From positions 127,437,797 through 127,501,796 of the forward strand of contig NC_045435.1 of NCBI RefSeq assembly GCF_002776525.5: DNA of 64,000 nt. Reading direction: 5' to 3'. Below, piece after piece: positions 1 to 13,028 of this stretch. Below the pieces are notes generated by a model. The model was given only the letters and a program-made list of their open reading frames with translations. It made no database searches and was not told where the DNA came from. The first letter of the stretch is position 1, and the number at the start of each line of letters is the position of its first letter. This DNA is from Piliocolobus tephrosceles (taxonomy: Eukaryota > Chordata > Mammalia > Primates > Cercopithecidae). The translations under genes and the position numbers were made by a program.

Positions 1-1265
1 AACTTCGTGGATTGGTCCATGACAATTTCCTGGCTGTGTAATATAAAGAAAGCTTTATCTATGTGAGATAATTACACATATCACAGAGTAGTTTCCTAGA
101 AACTACTTCTTTCCAGTTTTTTTCTGTGGCTATTTCCCTTTTTGCCATCAACATCAGAATGCTCACACATATCACTTAGTAGCTGTTTCTCCAAAAGGGT
201 TACCCCGACACGGTATGTGAAGAGATGTATAACATTGTGACTGGAATGCACACGTCACAAAGCAGTTCCTCGGAATGTTTCTCTCCAGTTTCGGTCTGAA
301 CATATTTCCTTTTTCACTGTTAGCTTCAAAGTGCTCCCGAATATCTCATCACACACTAAACATACACAGTGATAGAAAACTGCTAAATGAAAAGAGAGGC
401 TTATCTGAGTGAGAGGAATTCAGATGACACAGAGCAGTTTCACAGAAACCGTCCTTCTGGATTTTACCTGAGGATATTTCTTTCTCCATATTCTAAGGAT
501 CGTTCCTAAATGTCCTTCCTCAGATTCCACAAAAACAGTGATTTCAAGCTGCTCAACCCAAAGAATGATTTAACTCTACGAGATGAATACACACATCAGA
601 AAGAAGTTGCACAGAACGTTTCTCTGCAGGTTTCTTCGGAAGGCATTTCCTCTATCACCACAAGCCCCTGGGTGTCACTAAATATCCCTTCACAGATTTT
701 TCAAAGACAGAGTTTCGAAGTTGGGGCAACATAGCGTAAGCATTAACTCTGTGAAGTGAATGCCCATATCAGAGAGCAGTTTCTCAGAAAGCTTCTATCC
801 CGTTTTTATCTGAATATACCTCCTCTTTAACCTTAGGCCTGAATGTGAGTGGAATGCACACATCACAAAGCAGCTCCTCAGAAAGCTTCTCTCCAGTTTC
901 TATCTGAAGATGTTTCCTTTCTCACTGTAAGCCTCTAAAACCTCCAGAGTATCCCTCCGTAGACTAAGCAAAAACAGTGTTATGATAAAGCTGAATGAAA
1001 GGAGAAGCTTAACTGTGTGAGCAGAACTCACGTGACACAGAGCAGTTTCAAAGAAAGTTTCCTTCTGGTTTCTCTCTGAGATTATTTCTTTTTCAGGATA
1101 TTCTAAAGTGCGTTTCCAAATGTCCTTTCTCAGATTCCACCGAAACAGTATTTCAAACTGCTCCATCCAAAGAATGATTTATTGCTATGGGATGAAAACA
1201 AACATTACAAAAGAGGTACTTTGAAAGCTTCTCTCCGATTTTCTTTCTTTTTTTTTTTTTTTTTT

Positions 1266-1526
1266 GTTTAACCAAACTGATTTACTCTTGTAATGCTAAT
1301 AAATATAGAAATTGCTGAAGAAAGATTTTGCATTTCCATTGCTACAATGTTCCCCAGAGGGCAGGCAGAGTATGATGTAAAGGGGAAAGGGGAGACAGAA
1401 GAGAACAATTGCTCAAGTGGACATTTTTCACTTGGAGTTCTGTTTTGTCCTGAGGAAAGCTCTATATAAATACCACAACAAAAGTAGCATTATAGGGCAG
1501 AATTCTGCATTTGCAGTTATGATTAC
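1266..1526 (-). other. 3'-transduced unique sequence carried by the L1
   Basis: This segment matches neither satellite nor L1. It sits between the L1's own A-rich end and the terminal poly(A) tract. It should therefore be a copy of genomic DNA that lay just downstream of the parent L1. No coding potential or recognised family is visible. It serves as a tag for the source locus. Confidence 0.75.
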
Positions 1527-1765
1527 TTTATTATTATTTTTTATTATACTTTAAGTTCTAGGGTACATGTGCATAACGTGCAGGTTTGTTACATATGTAT
1601 ACATGTGCCATGTTGGTGTGCTGCACCCATCAACTCGTCAGCACCCGTCAATTCATCATTTATATCAGGTATAACTCCCCAGTGCAATCCCTCCCCCCTC
1701 CCCCCTCCCCATGATAGGCCCCAGTGTGTGATGTTCCCCTTCCCGAGTCCAAGTGAGCTCATTGT

Positions 1766-2098
1766 TCAGTTCCCATCTATGAGTGAGAACATGCGGTGTT
1801 TGGTTTTCTCTTCTTGTGATAGTTTGCTAAGAATGATGGTTTCCAGCTGCATCCATGTCCCTACAAAGGACGCAAACTCATCCTTTTTTATGGCTGCATA
1901 GTATTCCATGGTGTATATGTGCCACATTTTCTTAATCCAGTCTGTCACTGATGGACATTTGGGTTGATTCCAAGTCTTTGCTATTGTTAATAGTGCTGCA
2001 ATAAACATACGTGTGCATGTGTCTTTGTAGTAGCATAATTTATAATCCTTTGGGTATATACCCAGTAGTGGGATGGCTGGGTCATATGGTACATCTAG
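1766..2098 (-). pseudogene. L1 ORF2 C-terminal fragment
   Basis: About 111 codons read without a stop on the minus strand and end at the normal ORF2 stop at 1766. This is only the far C-terminal tail of the L1 endonuclease/reverse transcriptase protein. Endonuclease, reverse transcriptase and the cysteine-rich motif are all missing through 5' truncation, so it is inactive. The open frame continues a few codons into satellite sequence (to 2125) by chance. Confidence 0.85.
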
Positions 2099-2611
2099 TT
2101 CTCTCCGATTTTCAATGGAAGACAAATCCTTGCCTCAGAAAGGCCTCTGGTCGCCACTTACTATCCCTTCACAGAAACCTCAAAGACTGACTTTCAAACT
2201 GGGAAATATGGAGTAAGCTTTAACCCTGTGAAAAGAATGGACATGTTAGAGAGCAGTTTCTTCTAGTGCTTCTTTCTGATTTTTATTGCACGATATTTGA
2301 CTTTTTGCCATAGTCTTCAATGTGCTCCGAATATCACTCTTTCGGTTTTTTCAATAACAGTGTTGAAACTCTGCCTTATGAGGAGAAAATTATAACTCCC
2401 TGAGTAGAATGATCACATCACCAAGCAGTTTTTCAGAGAGCTTCTCTCCAGTTTTTATCTGACTATATTTCCTATTACACCATAGGCCCGAATGTGATCC
2501 CAAATATCCCTTCACAGATTGATCCAAGAGGGAGTTTTAAGCTGCGTAATGTAAATAAAGCTTCATCTATGTGAGATGAATAACACAGCAAAAAGCAGAA
2601 TCACAGAAAGC

Positions 2612-3260
2612 TTCTTTCAAGTTTTTATCTGAAGATATTTTCTTTTTCACCCTAGTCCTGAATGTGCTCCTGAAGGTCTCTTCGTGGATCCGTCCATAAC
2701 AGTTTCCATGCTGTGTAATGCAAAGAAAGCTTTAACTATGTGCGATGATTACACATATCACAGAGTAGTTTTCTAGAAAGAATCTTTCCTGTTTTTGTCT
2801 GAGGCTATTTCCCTTTTCACCAAAGGCATCAACATGCTCACGAATAGCACTTGGCACCAGTTTCTTCAAAATGTTTCCCCGACGCAGTATGAGAAGAGAG
2901 GTATAACACTGTGAGTGAAATGTAAACGTCACAAAGCAGTTCCTCGGAAAGCTTCTCTCCAGTTTGGTGTGAACATATTTCCTTTTTCACCGTAAGCCTC
3001 AAAATACTCCCAAATATCCCATCACACGCTAAACATACACAGGGTTACAGAACTGCTCAATGAAATGGGAGGCTTAACTGAGCGAGAGGAATTAAGACAG
3101 CACAGAACAGTTTCACAGAAAGCTTCCTATAGGCCCAAATGTGATCCGAAGTATCCCTTTGTGGATCCATCCACGACGGAGTTTCCAAGCTGCATAATGT
3201 AAAGAAAGCTTCATCTATGTGAGATGAACAAACGTATCAAAAAGCATATTTACAGAAATA
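2612..3260 (-). repeat. Deleted satellite unit: A-B-C | M(part)
   Basis: A, B and C are present, then at ~3125 the sequence passes from the first bases of D directly into the middle of M. Types D to L are missing. The rest of M runs to 3260. The same breakpoint occurs at ~26,003, so this is an inherited, copied deletion. Confidence 0.85.
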
Positions 3261-5491
3261 TTCTTTCCACTTTTTATCTGAAGATATTTCCTTTTTCACC
3301 ATAGTTCAGAATGTGTTCCCGAAGGTTCCTTCTTCGATTCCTGCACAACATTTTCCAAGCTGCATAATGTAAAGAAAGCTTTAACTATGTGAGATGATTA
3401 CACATATCACAGAGCAGTTTCCCAGAAAGCTTCTTTCCAGTTTCTGTCTGGGGCTATTTCCCTTTTCACCATTGGCATCAACATTCTCCCAAATGTCACT
3501 TCGTACCTGTTTCTCCAAAAGGGTTTCCCCGATGCTGTATGAGAAGAGAGGTATAACACTGCGACTGGAATGCACACATCACAAAGCAGTTCCTCGGAAA
3601 GCTTCTCTCCAGTTTCGGTCTGATCATATTTCCTTTTTCACTGTAAGCCTCAAAGTGCTCCTGAATATCCCATCACACGCAAAACATGTACAGGGCTAGG
3701 AAACTTCTCAATTAAAAGAGAGGCTTATCTGAGTGAGAGGAACTACGATGACACAGAGTAGTTTCACAGGAAGCGTCCTTCTCAATTTTACCTCAGGATA
3801 TTTATTTCTCCATATTCTAAGGATCATTCCCAAATGTCCTTCCTCAGATTCCACAAAACCAGCGATTTCAAGCTGCTCAATCCAAAGAAAGGTTTAACTC
3901 TAGGAGACCAATACACACATTGCAAAGCAGTTGCTCAGAACATTTCTCTGCAGGTTTCATCGGGAGACGTTTCCTCACTCACTGTGAGCATCTGGGCGTC
4001 ACTTAATATCACTTAACAGATTCTTCAAAAACAGAGTGTCGAAACTGGGCAACATCGAGTAAGAATTACATCTGTGAATTGACTGCACATATCAGAGAGC
4101 AGATTCTTGGAATGCTTCTTCCTCGATTTTATTTCAGTACATTTCACTATTTGCCATGGTCCTCAATGCTTTCTGAAAAATCATTTTTTCGGTTTCAGAG
4201 GAACAGATTTCAAACACTGACTTGTGAGAAAAGAGGTATAAGTCCCTGAGTGGAATGCATACATCACAAAGTTGTTTCTCAGAAAGCTTCCATCCAGTTT
4301 TTATCTGAAGATATCTCCTCTTTTACCATAGGCCTGAATGTGCTCCTGAATGTCCCATCCCGGATCTGTGCATAACGGAGTTTCCAAACTGCATAATACA
4401 ATTAAAGTATTAACTATGCGATATGAATAAACATATCTAACACAAAGCAGTTTCACAGAAATTTTCTTTCCAGTTTTTGTCTGAGGATATTTTCTTTTTC
4501 ACCATATTCATCGCTATACTCCCGAATATCTCTTGGTAGCTTTTCCTCCAAAAGGGATTAAGCAATCCTCTAAGAGAATAAATGTATATTTCTGTGAGTG
4601 GAATAGACACATCACAAAGCAGTTCCTAAGAAAGCTTCTCTCCAGTTTCTCTCTGAAGATGTTTCCTTTCTCACCGTAAGCCTCAAAACGGTCCTGAATA
4701 TCCTTTCACAGATTAAACAAAAACATTATTATGATACAGCTCAATGAAAAGAGAAGCTCAAATTTGTGAGCAGAATTCACGTGACACAGAGTAGTTTCAC
4801 AGAAAGTTTCCTTGGTTTCTTTCTGAGATTATTTCTTTTTCAGGATATTCAAAGAAGGATTTCCAAATGTACTTTCTCACATTTCACAGAAACAGTGATT
4901 TCACACTGATCAATCCAAACAATTATTTAACTCTATGAGATTAATACAAACATCACAAAAGAGTTGCCCAGAATGATTCTCTCCAATTTTTGATTTAAGA
5001 CATTCCCTTGCCTCACACAGGCCTTCATTCACCACTTATTATCCCTTCGCAGAACCCTCAAAGACCGACTTTCAAACTGGGAAATGCAGAGTAAGCTTCA
5101 ACCCTGTGAAAAGAATTGACGTGTCAAAGAGCAGTTTCTTCCAGTGCTTCTTTCTCTATTTTATTGGACGACATTTCATTTTTTTGCTGTAGACTTCAAT
5201 GTGTTCCGAATATCACTCTTTTTGTTTTACAGGAACAGTGTTCAAACGATGCCTTATGAGAAGAAAGTTGTAAATCCATGAGAGGAATGCACACATCTCC
5301 AAACAGTTTCTCAGAAAGATTCTCTCCAGTTTTAATCTGACTATATTTCCTATTTCACCTTAGGCCCAAATGTCACCCCAAATATCCTTTGGAGGATCCG
5401 TCCATGAGGGAGTTTCCCAGCTGCGTAATGTAAACAAAGCTTCATCTATGTGAGATGAATAAACATAGAGAAAATCAGATTCACAGAAAGC
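3261..5491 (-). repeat. Complete 13-monomer satellite unit (2,231 bp)
   Basis: All types A to M are present in order without interruption, giving a length within 10 bp of 13 x 171. A clean A-type box (ttcctttttcaccatag) lies at 3288-3304. That is the position where other alphoid subfamilies carry a CENP-B box. Confidence 0.88.
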
Positions 5492-8400
5492 TCCTTTCCA
5501 GTTTTTATCTGAAGATATTTCCTTTCTCACCATAGTCCAGAATGTGCTCCTGAAGGTCCCTTCATGGATCTGTCCATGACAGTTTCCTAGCTGCGTAATG
5601 TAAAGAAAGCTTTATCTATCTGAGATGATTACACATATCACAGAGTAGTTTCCTAGAAAGCTTCTTTCCAGTTTTTGTCTGAGGCTATTTCCCTTTTCAC
5701 CATCGGCATCAACATGCTCCCGAATATCACTTGGTACCTGTTTGTCCAAAAGGGTTTCCCTGACACTGTATGAGAAGAGAGGTATAACACGGTTATTGGA
5801 ATGCACACGTCACAAAACAGTTCCTCGTAAAGCTTCTCTCCAGTTTTGGTCTGAACATATTTCCTTTTTCACCGTTAGCCTCAAAGTGCTCCCCAATATC
5901 CCAGCGCATGCTAAACATACACAGGGCTAGAAAACTGCTCAATGAAAAGAGAGGGTTACCTGAGTGAGAGGAATTAAGACAACACAGAGAAGTTTCACAG
6001 AAAGCTTCCTTCTGGATTTTACCTGAGGATATTTCTTTCTCCGTATTCTAAGGATCATTCCCAAATGTCCTTCCTCAGCAGCCACAAAAACAGTGATTTC
6101 AACCTGCTCAATTCAAAGAATGATTTAAATCTATGAGACGAATACACACATCACAAAGCAGTTGCTCAGAACGTTTCTCTGCAGGTTTCATCGGAAGGCT
6201 TTTCCTCCCTCACCACAAGCCTCCAGGCATCACTAAATATCCCTTCACAGATTCTAAAAAGACAGAGTTTTGAAACTCGGCAAAAAAGAGTAAGCATTAA
6301 CTTTGTGAAGTGAATGCACTTTTCAGAGAGCAGATTCTTGGAATGCTTCTTCCTCGATATTATTTCAGTATATTTCGCTATTCTCCATAGTCCCCAAGGC
6401 GTTCCGAAATATCACTTTTTCGGTTTCACAGGAACAGTGTTCAAACACTGCCTTGTTAGAAAAGAGGTGTAATACCCTGTGTGGAATGAATACATCACAA
6501 AGTAGCTTCTCAGAAAGCTTCTATCCAGTTTTTATCTGAAGATATCGCTTCTTTCAGCATAGGCCTGAATATGCTCCCGAATGTCTCTTCATGGATCTGT
6601 GCATGACGGAGTTTCCATACTGCATAATACAATTAAAGTTTTAACTATGCGAGACGAATAAATGTATCTTACACAAAGTAGTTTCACAGAAATCTTCTTT
6701 CCAGGTTTTGTCTGAAAATATTTCCTTTTTCACAATAGTCATTGCTGTACTCTCCAATATCAATTGGTAGCTTTTTCTGCAAAAGCAATTCCGGAAACCT
6801 CTAGGAGAAGAAATGTATATTTTTGTGAGTGGAATGCACGCGTCACAAAGCAGCTTCTCAGAAAGCTTCTCTCCAGTTTCTATCTGAGGATGTTTCCTTT
6901 CTTCCGTAAGCCTGAAAGCACTCCTGAATATCTCTTCACAGACTAAACATAAACAGAGTTATGATACAGCTCAATTAAAAGAGAAGCTTAATTGTGTGAG
7001 CAGAATTCACGTGACATTGTGCAGTTTCACAGAAAGATTCCTTCTGGTTTCTTTCTGAGGTTATTTCTTTTTCAGGATATTCTAAGGAGGATTACTAAAT
7101 GTCCTTTCTCAGAGTCCAGAACAGAGTGATTTGAAAGTGCCAGTCCAAAGAAAGATGTAACTCCACGAGATGAATACAAACATCACACAGTGTTGCACAG
7201 AAGGCTTCTCTCCAATTTTCGATGGAAGGACATTTCCTTCTGCATCACAGGCCGCCGCTTGCCACTTCCTCTCCCTTCCCAGAAACCTCAAAGACTGATG
7301 TGTGTTTTCTGAGATATACAGTGAAAGAGGAGATATCTTCAGATAAAAACTGGATAGAAGCTTCCTGAGAAGCTACTTTGTGATGTACATCTCTTTCTTC
7401 CTCGATGTTATTTTAGAAGGTATCTCCTCTTTCACCATTGGCGTGAATGTGCTCCGGAATGTCCCTTCGCAGATCTGTGCATGACTGAGTTTCCAAACTG
7501 CATAATATAATTAAAGATTTAACTATGTGAGATGAATAAGTATATCTAACACAAAGCAGTTTCACAGAAATTTTCTTTCCAATTTTTGTCTGAGGATATT
7601 TTCTTGTTCACCATAGTCGTCACTATAATCCCAAACATCTCTTGGTAGCTTTTTCTCCAAAAAAGATTAACGAGTCCTCTAGGAGAAGAAAGGTATATTT
7701 CTGTGAGTGGAATGCACACGTCACAAAACAGCTCCTCAGATAGCTTCTCTTCAGTTTCTTTCTGAAGACGTTTCCTTTCTCACGTAAGCCTCAAAGCCCT
7801 CAAGAATATCCCTTCACAGACTAAAAAAAAACAGTGTTATGATACAGCTCAATGAAAAGAGAAGCTTAACTGTGTGAGTGGAATTCACTTGACACAGAAC
7901 AGTTTCACAGAAAGCTTCCTTCTGCTTTCTCTCTGAGGTTATTTCTTTTTCCGAATGTTCTAAAAAGCGTTTCCAAATGTCCTTTCTCAGATTCCACAAA
8001 GACAGTGATTTCAAACTGCTCAATCCAAAGAATGATTTAACGTTATGAGATGAATAGAAACATCACAAAAGTGTTGTGCAGAAAGCTTCTCTCCAATTTT
8101 AGATGGAAGACGTTTCCTTGCCTCACACAGGCCTCCAGTAACCACTTATTGTACCTTTGCAGAACCCTCAAAGACCGACTTTCAAACTGGGAAATGCAGA
8201 GCAAGCTTTAACCCTGTAAAAAGAATGGACATGATAGAGAGCAGTTTCTTCGACTCCTTCTTTCTGTTTTTTATTGGACAACATTTCACTTTTTGCCATA
8301 GTCTTCAATGTGCTCTGAATATCACTCTTTTGGTTTTATAGAAACAGTGTTCAAACTGTGTCTTAAGAGAAGAATGTTAAAACTCCCTGAGAGGAAAGCG

Positions 8401-8600
8401 TACATCACCAAGCAGTTTCTCAGAAAGCTACTCTCCAGTTTCTATCTGACTGTATTTCCTATTTCACCATAGGTACGAATGTGATCGCAAATATCCCTTT
8501 GCCGTTCCATCCATGAGGGAGTTTTCAAGCTGCGTAATGTAAAGAAAGCTTCATCTATCTGAGATGAATAAACATAGCAAAAAGCAGATTCACAAAAAGC
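5492..8600 (-). repeat. Expanded satellite unit with foldback: A to K(part), inverted piece, F/G, H to M
   Basis: A to J run normally. K stops at ~7298, a short fragment in opposite orientation occupies about 7299-7391, and the array resumes with ~20 bp of F joined to G at ~7415. G to K then appear a second time, followed by L and M. The unit is about five monomers longer than normal. Confidence 0.85.
7299..7391 (+). repeat. Inverted alpha-satellite fragment (F end and G start, flipped)
   Basis: The reverse complement of 7321-7390 reads as the end of an F monomer followed by the start of a G monomer, including caaagtagcttctcag and ctatccagtttttatc. It is the only stretch I found in the conventional alphoid orientation on the plus strand. 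A direct copy of the same G segment begins at ~7415, so the two form an imperfect inverted repeat with ~60 bp between arms. Confidence 0.85.
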
Positions 8601-10813
8601 TTCTTTCCAGTTTTTATCTGAAGATATTTTCTTTCTCACCACAGTCCAGAATGTTCTCCCGAAAGTCCCTAGGTGGATCCGTCCATGACAGTATCCAAGC
8701 TGCGTAATCTAAAGAAAGTTTTATCTATGTGAGATGATTACACATATCACAGAGTAGTTTCCTAGAAAGCTTCTTTCCAGTTTTTGTCTGAGGGTATTTC
8801 CCTTTTCACCATCGGCATCAACATGCTCCCAAATATCACTTGGTACCTGTTTCTCCAAAAGGGTTTCCCCGACACTGTATGAGAAGTGAGGTATAACACT
8901 GTGACTGGAATGCACACGTCACAATGCGGTTCCTCGGAAATCTTCTCTCCAGTTTTGGTCTGAACATATTTGCTTTTTCACCATTAGCCTCAACGTGCTC
9001 CTGAATATCCCATCACACGCTAAACATACACAGGGATAGGAAACTGCTCAATGAAAAGAGAGGCTTAATTGAGTGAGAGGAATTAAGAGGACAAAGAGCA
9101 GTTTCACAGAAAGCTTCCTTCTGGATTTTACCCGAGGGTATTTCTTTCTCCATAATCTAAGGATCATTCCCGAATGTCCTTCTTCAGATTACACAAAAAA
9201 AGTGATTTCAAGCTGCTCAATCAAAGAATGATTTAACTCTATGAGACAAATACACACATCACAAAGCACTTGCTCAGAACGTTTCTCTGCAGGATTCATC
9301 GAAAGACGTTTCCTCGCAAACCACAAGTTTCCGGCCGTCACTAAATATCCCTTCACAGATTCTTTAAAGACTGAGTTTCCAAACTGGGCAACATTAATTC
9401 TGTGAAGGGAATGCACATATCAGAGAGCACATTCTTGGAATGCTTCCTCCTCGATTTTATTGCAGTATATTTCACTATTTGCCATAGTCCTCAATGCGCT
9501 ATGAAATATCACATTTTGGGTTTCATAGGCACAGTGTTCAAACGCTGACTTGTGAGAAAAGAGGTATAACTCCCTGAGTGGAATTCATACATCACAATGT
9601 AGTTTCTCAGAAACCTTCTATCCAGTTTTATATGAAGATATCTCCCTTTTCATTTTAGGTCTCAATGTGCCCCTGAATTTCCCTTTGCTGATCCTTCCAT
9701 GACGGAGTTCCCAAACTGCGTAATATAATTGAAGTTTTAAAATCCGTGATTAATAAATATATCTAACACAAAGCAGCTTCACAGAAGTCTTTCCAGTTTT
9801 TGTCTGAGGATACTTTTTCTTTCACCATAGCCCTCCATGTACTTCCGAATGTCTCTTGGTAGCTCTTTCTCCAACACTGATTCCGGAGTCCTATAGGAGA
9901 AGAAAGGTATATTTCTGTGAGTGGAATGCACAAGTAACAAAATAGCTCCTCAGAAAGCTTCTCTCCAGTTTCTATCTGAAGTCGTTTTCTTTCCCATCAT
10001 AAGCCTCAAAGCCCTGCAGAATATCCCTTTGCAGACTAATCAAAAACAGATTTACGATACAGCTCAATGAAAAGAGAAGCTTAACTGTGAGAGCAGAATT
10101 CACGTGACACAGAGCAGTTTCACAGAAAGCTTCCTTCTGGTTTCTCTCTGAGGTTATTTCTTTTTCAGGATATTCTAAGGAGCATTTCCCAATATCCTTT
10201 CTCAGATTCCACAGAAACAGTGATTTCAAACTGCTCAGTCCAAACAACGATTTAACTCTATAAGATGAATACAAACATCACAAAAGAGTTGCGCAGAAAG
10301 CTTCTCTCCGATTTTCGATGGAAGACATTTCCTTGCTCAACACAGGCCTGCAGTTGCCAATTACTATCCCTTCGCAGAAACCCCAAAGACCGACTTTGAA
10401 ACTGGGAAATGTAGAGAATGCTTTAACACTTTCAAAAGAATGCACATGAAAGAGAGCAGTTTCTTCGAGTGCTTCTTTCTGTTTTTTTATACTACATTTC
10501 ACTTTTTGTGATAATCTTCAAAGTGCTCTGAATATCACTATTTTGGTTTTACAAAAACAGTGTTAAAACTGTGCCTTATGAGAAGAAAGTGATAACTCCC
10601 TGAGTGGAATGCACATATCACCAAGCAGTTCCTCAGAAAGCGTCTCTCGACTCTTTACCAGAATATATTTCCTATTTCACCATAAGCCCGAATGTGGCCG
10701 GAAATATGCCTTCACAGATCCAACCACGAGGGAGTTTCCAAGCTCCATAATGTAAAGAAAGCTTCATATATATGAGACAAATAAACATAGCAAAAAGCAG
10801 ATTCACAGAAAGC
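8601..10813 (-). repeat. Complete 13-monomer satellite unit (2,213 bp)
   Basis: Types A to M are present in order. The I monomer contains a CACGTG hexamer at 10101-10106. Confidence 0.88.
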
Positions 10814-13028
10814 TTCTTTCCAGTTTTTAGCTGAAGATATTTCCTTTTTCACCGTAGTCCAGAATGTGCTCCAGAAGGTCCCTTTGTGTATCTGTCACTG
10901 ACAGATTCCAAGCTGTGTAATGTAAAGAAAGCTTTATGTATGTGAGATGATTACAGATATCACAGAGTAGTTTTCTAGATAGCTTCTTTCCAGTTTTTGT
11001 CTGAGGCTATTTCATTTTCACCATCGGCATCAACATGCCCCCGAATATCACTTGGTACCTGTTTCTCCAAAAGGGTTTCCCTGATGCTGCATGACAAGAG
11101 AGGTACAACACTGTGACAGGAATGCACACATCACAAAGCAGTTCCTCAGTAAACTTCTCTCCAGTTTCGCTCTGTATATATTTGCTTTTTCACTGTTAGC
11201 CTCAAAGTGCTCCCAAATATCCCATCACATGCTAAACATACAAAGGGATAGAAAACTGCTCAATGTAAAGAGAAGCTTATCTCAGTGCGAAGAATTAAGA
11301 CGACACAGAGCAGTTTCACAGAAAGCTTCCTTCTGGATTTTACCTGAGGATATTTCTTTCTCCATATTCTAAGGATCGCTCCCAAATGTCCTTCCTCAGA
11401 TTCCACAAAAAATTGATTTCAAGCTGCTCAATGCAAAGAATGAATTAACTCTAGGAGATGAATACACACATTACAAAGCAGTTGCTCAAAACGTTTCTCT
11501 GCAGATTTCATCGGAACACATTTTCTCACTCACCACAAGCCTCCAGGCGTCACTAAATATCCCTTCCCAGATTCTTCAAAGACAGAGTTTCGAAACTGGG
11601 CAACATAGAGTAAGCATTAAATCTGTGAAGTCAATGCACATATCAGACAGAAGATTCTTGGAACGCTTAATCCTCGATTTTATTTCAGTACATTTCACTG
11701 CTCGCTGCAGTCCTCAAGGTGTTTCAAAATATCCCTTTTTTGTTTTCACAGGAACAGTGTTGAAACACTGCCTTGTGAGAAAAGAGGTGAAACTCCCTGA
11801 GTGGAATGCATACATCACAAAGTAGTTTCTCAGAAAGCTTCTATGCAGTTTTTATCTGAAGATATCTCCTCTTTCACCATAGGCTTGAATGTGCTCCCGA
11901 CTATCCCTTCGCAGATCTGTGCATTTTGGAGTTTCCAAACTGCGTAATATAATTAAAGTTTTATCTATGTGAGACGAATAAATATATCTAACACAAAGCC
12001 TTTTCCCAGAAATCTGCTTTCCAGTGTTTGTCTGAGTAATTTCCTTTTTCACCATAGACGTCTTTATACTCCCGAATATCTCTTGATAGCTTTTTCTGCA
12101 AACGGGATTCCAGAATACTCTAAGAGAAAAGTATATTTCTGTGAGTGGAATGCACACGTCACATAGCAGCTCCTCATAAAGCTTCCCTCGATTTTCTATC
12201 TGAAGACGTTTTCTTTCTCATCATAAGCTTCAAAGACCTCCAGAATAATCCCCCGCAGACTATACAAAAACAGTGTTATGATACAGCTCATTGAAAAGAG
12301 AAGCTTAAATGTGTGAGCAGAATTCACGTGACACAGGGCACTTTCACAGAAAGCTTCATTCTGGTTTCCCTCTGTGGTTATTTTTTTTCAGGATACTCTA
12401 AAGAGCGTTTCCAAATGTCCTTTGGAAAATGTCCACAGAAACAGTGATATCAAACTGCTCAATCCAAAGAACGATTTAGCACTATGAGTTGAACACTAAC
12501 ATCAGAAGAGTTGCGCAGAAAGCTTCACCCCGATTTTTGATTTAAGACAATTCCTTGCTTCACACAGGCCTCCGGTCACCACATACTATCTTTTCACAGA
12601 AACCTCAAATACCGACATTCAAACGGGGAAATGTAGAGTAAGCTTTAACCCAGTGAAAAGAATGGACATGTCAGAGAGCAGTTTCTTCGAGTGCTTCTTT
12701 CTGTTTTTATTAGATGCACTTTTTGCCATAGTCTTCAATGTGCTCCGAATATCACTCTTTAGTTTTATAGGAACAGTGTTCAAACTGTGCCTTATGAGAA
12801 GAAAGTTGTAACTCCCTGGGGGGAATGCGCACATCCGCAAGCAGTTTCTCACAAAGTTTCTCTCCAGTTTTTATCTGACTATATTTCCGCTTTCACCATA
12901 GGCCCGAATGGGATCCCAAATATCCCTTCGTGGATCCATGCACGAGGGAGTTTCCAATCTGCGTAATGTAAAGAACACTTCACTTATGTGAGATGAATAA
13001 CATAGCAAAAACCCGATTCACAGAAAGG
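10814..13028 (-). repeat. Complete 13-monomer satellite unit (2,215 bp)
   Basis: Types A to M are present in order. A small disturbance in J near 12,421-12,432 repeats part of the cctttctcag/aaatgtcc motif. Confidence 0.87.

Larger units (their letters stand above)
1244..2098 (-). mobile_element. 5'-truncated LINE-1 with a 3' transduction
   Basis: The element lies between perfect 15-bp target duplications (ttctctccgattttc, 1229-1243 and 2099-2113) within a K monomer. On the minus strand it comprises the 3' end of L1 ORF2, the L1 3' UTR ending in an A-rich tail (1527-1546), then ~260 bp of non-L1 sequence (about 1266-1526), then a second terminal A tail seen as 18 T at 1248-1265. Two A tails separated by unrelated sequence are the signature of readthrough past the L1 polyadenylation signal and co-mobilised flank. 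The body resembles primate-specific L1PA elements. Confidence 0.9.
1..2611 (-). repeat. Satellite unit: A(part)-B-C-D-E-G/H-I-J-K-L-M, interrupted by an L1
   Basis: The window opens inside an A monomer. B to E follow, then F is missing: E runs at ~780 straight into the end of F and a G start. Near 845 G jumps into the last ~45 bp of H. I, J and K follow, K being split by the L1 at 1244-2098, then L and M complete the unit. The B monomer here is unusually altered around 145-170. Confidence 0.85.
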
